Source of the DNA: an uncultured Bacteroidota bacterium
Lineage (GTDB): Bacteria; Bacteroidota; Bacteroidia; UKL13-3
Assembly: GCA_903898215.1 (NCBI GenBank)
Contig: CAIUEQ010000198.1
Span: forward strand, 1-9,773
DNA length: 9,773 bases
Direction of reading: 5' to 3'
Part shown: positions 7,548 through 9,773 of the stretch, one piece after another
How the letters are laid out: each line of letters starts with the position of its first letter
How positions within the stretch are numbered: position 1 is the first letter of the stretch
Notes under the pieces: model-generated
What the model saw: only the letters and a program-made list of their open reading frames with translations
Database searches by the model: none
What the model was told of the DNA's origin: nothing
Made by a program: the position numbers and the translations under genes

Positions 7548-7778
7548 TTATGCTAACACTACAATTTTATTATTGAGAACTTCAATAACTCCACCATCAA
7601 CCTCAAACTGTTTTGCACCTTCTGCCGATTTTATTTTTATCATACCTTTATCAAGGCTTGAAACTATAGCAGCGTGGTTATTAAAAACCTGAAATTGCCC
7701 TTTGCTTCCGGGAAAGGTAGCTGAATCAATTTCGCCTATGAAGATTGTTTTATCGGGTGTTAATATTTCTAATTGCAT
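7548..7778 (-). CDS. atpC: F1 ATP synthase epsilon subunit, short form
   Basis: This 76-residue protein is the epsilon subunit of F1Fo ATP synthase, part of the central stalk with gamma on the cytoplasmic side of the membrane. It matches the N-terminal beta-sandwich of the family from MQLEILTPDK through FPGSKGQFQVFNNHAAIVSSL to VDGGVIEVLNNKIVVL. The C-terminal two-helix domain, present in the roughly 135-140 residue proteobacterial proteins and responsible for inhibiting ATP hydrolysis, is missing. The sequence ends cleanly at a stop with a terminator 21 nt beyond, so this is the natural length rather than a break. Short epsilon subunits are known in Bacteroidota. The gene follows atpD by 81 nt, and the remaining F1Fo genes are not in this window. 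The ATG at 7778 aligns with the usual N-terminus. Confidence 0.95.
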   Translation of the reverse strand: MQLEILTPDKTIFIGEIDSATFPGSKGQFQVFNNHAAIVSSLDKGMIKIKSAEGAKQFEVDGGVIEVLNNKIVVLA

Positions 7779-7788
7779 GTTCTTTTTT

Positions 7789-7821
7789 GTTAATAGGTTT
7801 ATAGGTTAATAGGTTAATGGT
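7789..7821 (-). repeat. Short tandem repeat (AACCTATT type) in atpD-atpC spacer
   Basis: The minus strand reads roughly as AACCATT, AACCTATT, AACCTATA, AACCTATT, AAC, that is about four imperfect 8-bp units ending 10 nt before the atpC start. Beside it, AATGGT-TTT-ACCATT (7816-7830) forms a perfect 6-bp palindrome. Similar low-complexity spacers are frequent in Bacteroidota intergenic DNA. No function can be read from the sequence. It may be replication slippage, or the palindrome may affect atpC translation relative to atpD. Confidence 0.6.
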
Positions 7822-7859
7822 TTTACCATTCAACTAGTCAACATTATCAACCATTTTTA

Positions 7860-9368
7860 TTACTTTGCTTCCGCTAACATTTTTTCTCCTTTGGCAATAG
7901 CATCTTCTATTGTACCAACAAGGTTAAATGCTGCTTCAGGATACTGATCTACTTTTCCGTCCATAATCATGTTGAAACCTTTAATAGTTTCTTCAATTGG
8001 AACAAGCACACCTTTTAATCCTGTAAATTGTTCAGCAACGTGAAACGGTTGAGACAAGAAACGTTGTACACGTCTTGCACGCGATACTACTAATTTGTCA
8101 TCTTCAGAAAGTTCGTCCATACCCAAAATTGCAATAATATCTTGCAACTCTTTGTATCGTTGAAGTATTGATTTTACTTTTTGTGCACAGTTATAATGAG
8201 CATCTCCAACAATTGCAGGAGATAAAATCCTTGAAGTTGAATCCAAAGGATCAACCGCTGGATAAATACCTAATTCAGCAATCTTACGACTTAATACTGT
8301 TGTAGCATCCAAATGGGAGAATGTTGTAGCAGGAGCCGGATCTGTTAAATCATCAGCAGGAACATAAACCGCCTGTACTGAAGTAATAGAACCTCTTTTT
8401 GTTGAAGTGATACGTTCTTGCATCGCCCCCATTTCAGAAGCTAAAGTTGGTTGGTAACCTACCGCTGAAGGCATACGACCTAAAAGCGCAGATACTTCAG
8501 AACCAGCTTGAGTGAAACGGAAAATATTATCAACGAAGAAAAGGATATCACGTCCACCTGTTTTTTCATCTCCATCACGGAAATATTCAGCCATTGTTAA
8601 ACCTGACAAAGCTACACGAGCACGAGCTCCGGGAGGTTCGTTCATTTGACCGAACACCAACGTTGCTTGTGATTTTGCTAATTCAGCATAATCTACCTTG
8701 CTCAAATCCCATCCACCTTCTTCCATGCTGTGTTTAAATTCTTTACCGTATTTTATTACATCTGATTCGATGAATTCACGCAATAAATCATTTCCCTCAC
8801 GTGTACGCTCACCAACACCGGCAAATACCGACATACCTTCGTATGCTTTAGCGATATTGTTTACCAACTCCATAATCAACACGGTTTTCCCAACACCAGC
8901 ACCACCAAACAAACCGATTTTTCCCCCTTTTGCGTAAGGCTCAATTAAATCGATTACTTTGATACCGGTATATAAAGGTTCAGCACTTGTTGTAAGATCT
9001 TCAAATCTTGGTGCATCACGGTGAATAGGGCGAGCATCTGCGCCTGCCTCTACTGTAGTCATACCATCAATTGATTGTCCGATAACGTTAAACAATCGTC
9101 CACGTATTTCATTACCAACAGGCATTGAAATAGGTGAATTTGTAGGATGAACTTCCATTCCACGAACCAATCCGTCTGTTGCTTCCATCGCAATTGTACG
9201 AACCATATTTTCTCCAAGATGTTGCTGACATTCTAAAACAATTTTAGAACCATCAGGTTTGTTCACATAAAGGGCGTCAAGAATTTTTGGTAAATGGTCG
9301 CTTTCGTCAGAGAAACGAACATCCACAACCGGACCGATTACTTGAGCTACTACTCCTGCTTTTGACAT
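7860..9368 (-). CDS. atpD: F1 ATP synthase beta subunit (catalytic)
   Basis: This 502-residue protein is the catalytic beta subunit of F1Fo ATP synthase, which makes ATP from ADP and phosphate in the alpha3-beta3 ring on the cytoplasmic face of the membrane. The N-terminal beta-barrel spans about 1-80. The P-loop is GGAGVGKT (155-162) with K161 and T162, the catalytic glutamate is E187 in GERTREG, and the Walker B strand DILFFVD ends at D280. The family signature PAVDPLDSTSR is at 370-380, and the DELSEED-type lever, here DELSEDD, is at 418-424. Every catalytic residue is in place and the length is normal for Bacteroidota. It is read from its own consensus promoter 35-64 nt upstream and is followed by atpC. 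The atpD-atpC pair detached from the other F1Fo genes is characteristic of this phylum. The ATG at 9368 gives the standard N-terminus; its leader is A-rich without a Shine-Dalgarno site. Confidence 0.99.
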   Translation of the reverse strand: MSKAGVVAQVIGPVVDVRFSDESDHLPKILDALYVNKPDGSKIVLECQQHLGENMVRTIAMEATDGLVRGMEVHPTNSPISMPVGNEIRGRLFNVIGQSIDGMTTVEAGADARPIHRDAPRFEDLTTSAEPLYTGIKVIDLIEPYAKGGKIGLFGGAGVGKTVLIMELVNNIAKAYEGMSVFAGVGERTREGNDLLREFIESDVIKYGKEFKHSMEEGGWDLSKVDYAELAKSQATLVFGQMNEPPGARARVALSGLTMAEYFRDGDEKTGGRDILFFVDNIFRFTQAGSEVSALLGRMPSAVGYQPTLASEMGAMQERITSTKRGSITSVQAVYVPADDLTDPAPATTFSHLDATTVLSRKIAELGIYPAVDPLDSTSRILSPAIVGDAHYNCAQKVKSILQRYKELQDIIAILGMDELSEDDKLVVSRARRVQRFLSQPFHVAEQFTGLKGVLVPIEETIKGFNMIMDGKVDQYPEAAFNLVGTIEDAIAKGEKMLAEAK

Positions 9369-9402
9369 ATATTTAGTTAATTATTTTTTCTTAAAAGAGC
9401 CG

Positions 9403-9432
9403 CAAAAATAACTTTTAAACTGTAAAATCAAA
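9403..9432 (-). promoter_or_regulatory. Bacteroidota-type promoter for atpD-atpC
   Basis: The minus strand carries TTTG (9432-9429), an 18-nt spacer, then TATTTTTG (9410-9403). This matches the Bacteroidota primary sigma consensus TTTG / TAnnTTTG exactly at all specified bases, with near-standard spacing. Transcription should start around 9396-9398, giving a leader of about 30 nt before the atpD ATG. This is the clearest promoter in the window. Confidence 0.82.
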
Positions 9433-9523
9433 CTAAGAAAAGTGCTAATTTTTAATTTAAATCTGATCCCGATTTTTTTTATGAATCAAATGCCGAAGAA
9501 GCTAATCTTTAGCGGGGAAATAT

Positions 9524-9773
9524 TTATTGAATCTCCTTTTTAAGTTCTGATAGAATTCTATTAGTTGTTTTTTTATCCTTGATTGAAATACGAATAAAAT
9601 TATCAAGTTGAGTACTTTGAGATTGAGGGTTACGGATAAAAACCCCCTTACTTTCTAAGTTCATACAAATTTTTTCAGCACTCAAATGACTCGGCAATTC
9701 AATTAAAATAAAATTTGCTACTGATTTAATTGGCCTCAAACCCGGAATTTTCAAAATCTTTTCGATTCCAAAC
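9524..9773 (-). CDS. PLP-dependent aminotransferase (HisC-like), C-terminal fragment
   Basis: The frame is open to the right edge, so only about the last 82 residues are seen. They match the small C-terminal domain of class I/II (fold type I) aminotransferases of the histidinol-phosphate aminotransferase type. The strand VANFILIELP is followed by a helix, then the GVFIRNP strand and FIRISIKDKKTTNRIL. In that last stretch the Arg of FIRISI corresponds to the carboxylate-binding Arg of the family. The PLP-binding lysine and large domain lie outside the window. The exact substrate (histidinol phosphate, threonine phosphate or another amino acid) cannot be told from this part. The TTG at 9754 is not a true start because coding continues upstream of it. 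No convincing terminator follows; the weak GCTAA/TTAGC hairpin at 9501-9513 has no T-tract. Confidence 0.8.
   Translation of the reverse strand, partial: FGIEKILKIPGLRPIKSVANFILIELPSHLSAEKICMNLESKGVFIRNPQSQSTQLDNFIRISIKDKKTTNRILSELKKEIQ

Noticed and set aside
7456..7692. Plus-strand 78-codon frame starting in the spacer
   Set aside because: It runs through the terminator hairpin and antisense through atpC; the N-terminal Lys-rich stretch is simply the A-tract.
8698..8937. Plus-strand 79-codon frame opposite atpD
   Set aside because: It is antisense to the highly conserved P-loop region of atpD and has no family resemblance.
9501..9513. Possible terminator hairpin after the aminotransferase
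   Set aside because: The stem is only 5 bp with a 3-nt loop and no T-run follows it on the minus strand.
9524..9754. A self-contained 76-residue gene starting at TTG 9754
   Set aside because: The frame is open to the window edge and the sequence aligns with the C-terminal domain of aminotransferases, so this is the tail of a larger gene.

Overview
The window most likely comes from an AT-rich member of the Bacteroidota; genus cannot be told. Several independent signs agree. There is a consensus Bacteroidota sigma promoter (TTTG, 18 nt, TATTTTTG) ahead of atpD. The atpD-atpC pair stands apart from the rest of the F1Fo operon. The epsilon subunit is only 76 residues long. The sensor kinase has a periplasmic two-component-regulator propeller. 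A large secreted beta-helix protein carries a GAYEY motif. Convincing Shine-Dalgarno sequences are absent and leaders are A/T-rich. Every supported gene lies on the minus strand, so the window is best read from right to left.

Right edge to centre (9773 to 7491): the C-terminal end of a HisC-like PLP-dependent aminotransferase enters from the right edge. A short AT-rich spacer with a consensus promoter follows, then atpD (F1 beta) and atpC (F1 epsilon), and the unit ends at a strong intrinsic terminator. This is ordinary housekeeping DNA.

Centre (7435 to 3222): a 177-residue protein of unknown function, probably a conserved Bacteroidota family, is followed closely (41 nt) by a 985-residue sensor histidine kinase. 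After another 36 nt comes a NarL/FixJ-type response regulator. The kinase has a signal peptide, about 14 propeller blades (two seven-bladed propellers), a Y_Y_Y domain, one membrane span and a NarX/DesK-type kinase core. Kinase and regulator form a cognate pair; the 177-residue gene may be cotranscribed with them.

Left third (3083 to 1): one continuous reading frame runs from a signal peptide to the left edge without a stop, giving at least 1027 residues of a modular, probably surface-exposed or secreted beta-helix protein that is partial at its C-terminus. It contains a duplicated module (CARDB-like domain, then a GTYT(V/I)G entry motif, then a beta-helix) with a 564-residue period. The 138-nt spacer before it contains three copies of an ACTACAT/ATGTAGT element. 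These can form either a local hairpin or an 11-bp long-range pairing that ends three nucleotides before the start codon. This is the most unusual non-coding signal in the window and suggests, without proving, control of the secreted protein by the adjacent two-component system or by leader RNA structure.

No RNA genes, CRISPR arrays, insertion sequences or phage genes were seen. No non-coding stretch exceeds about 160 nt.
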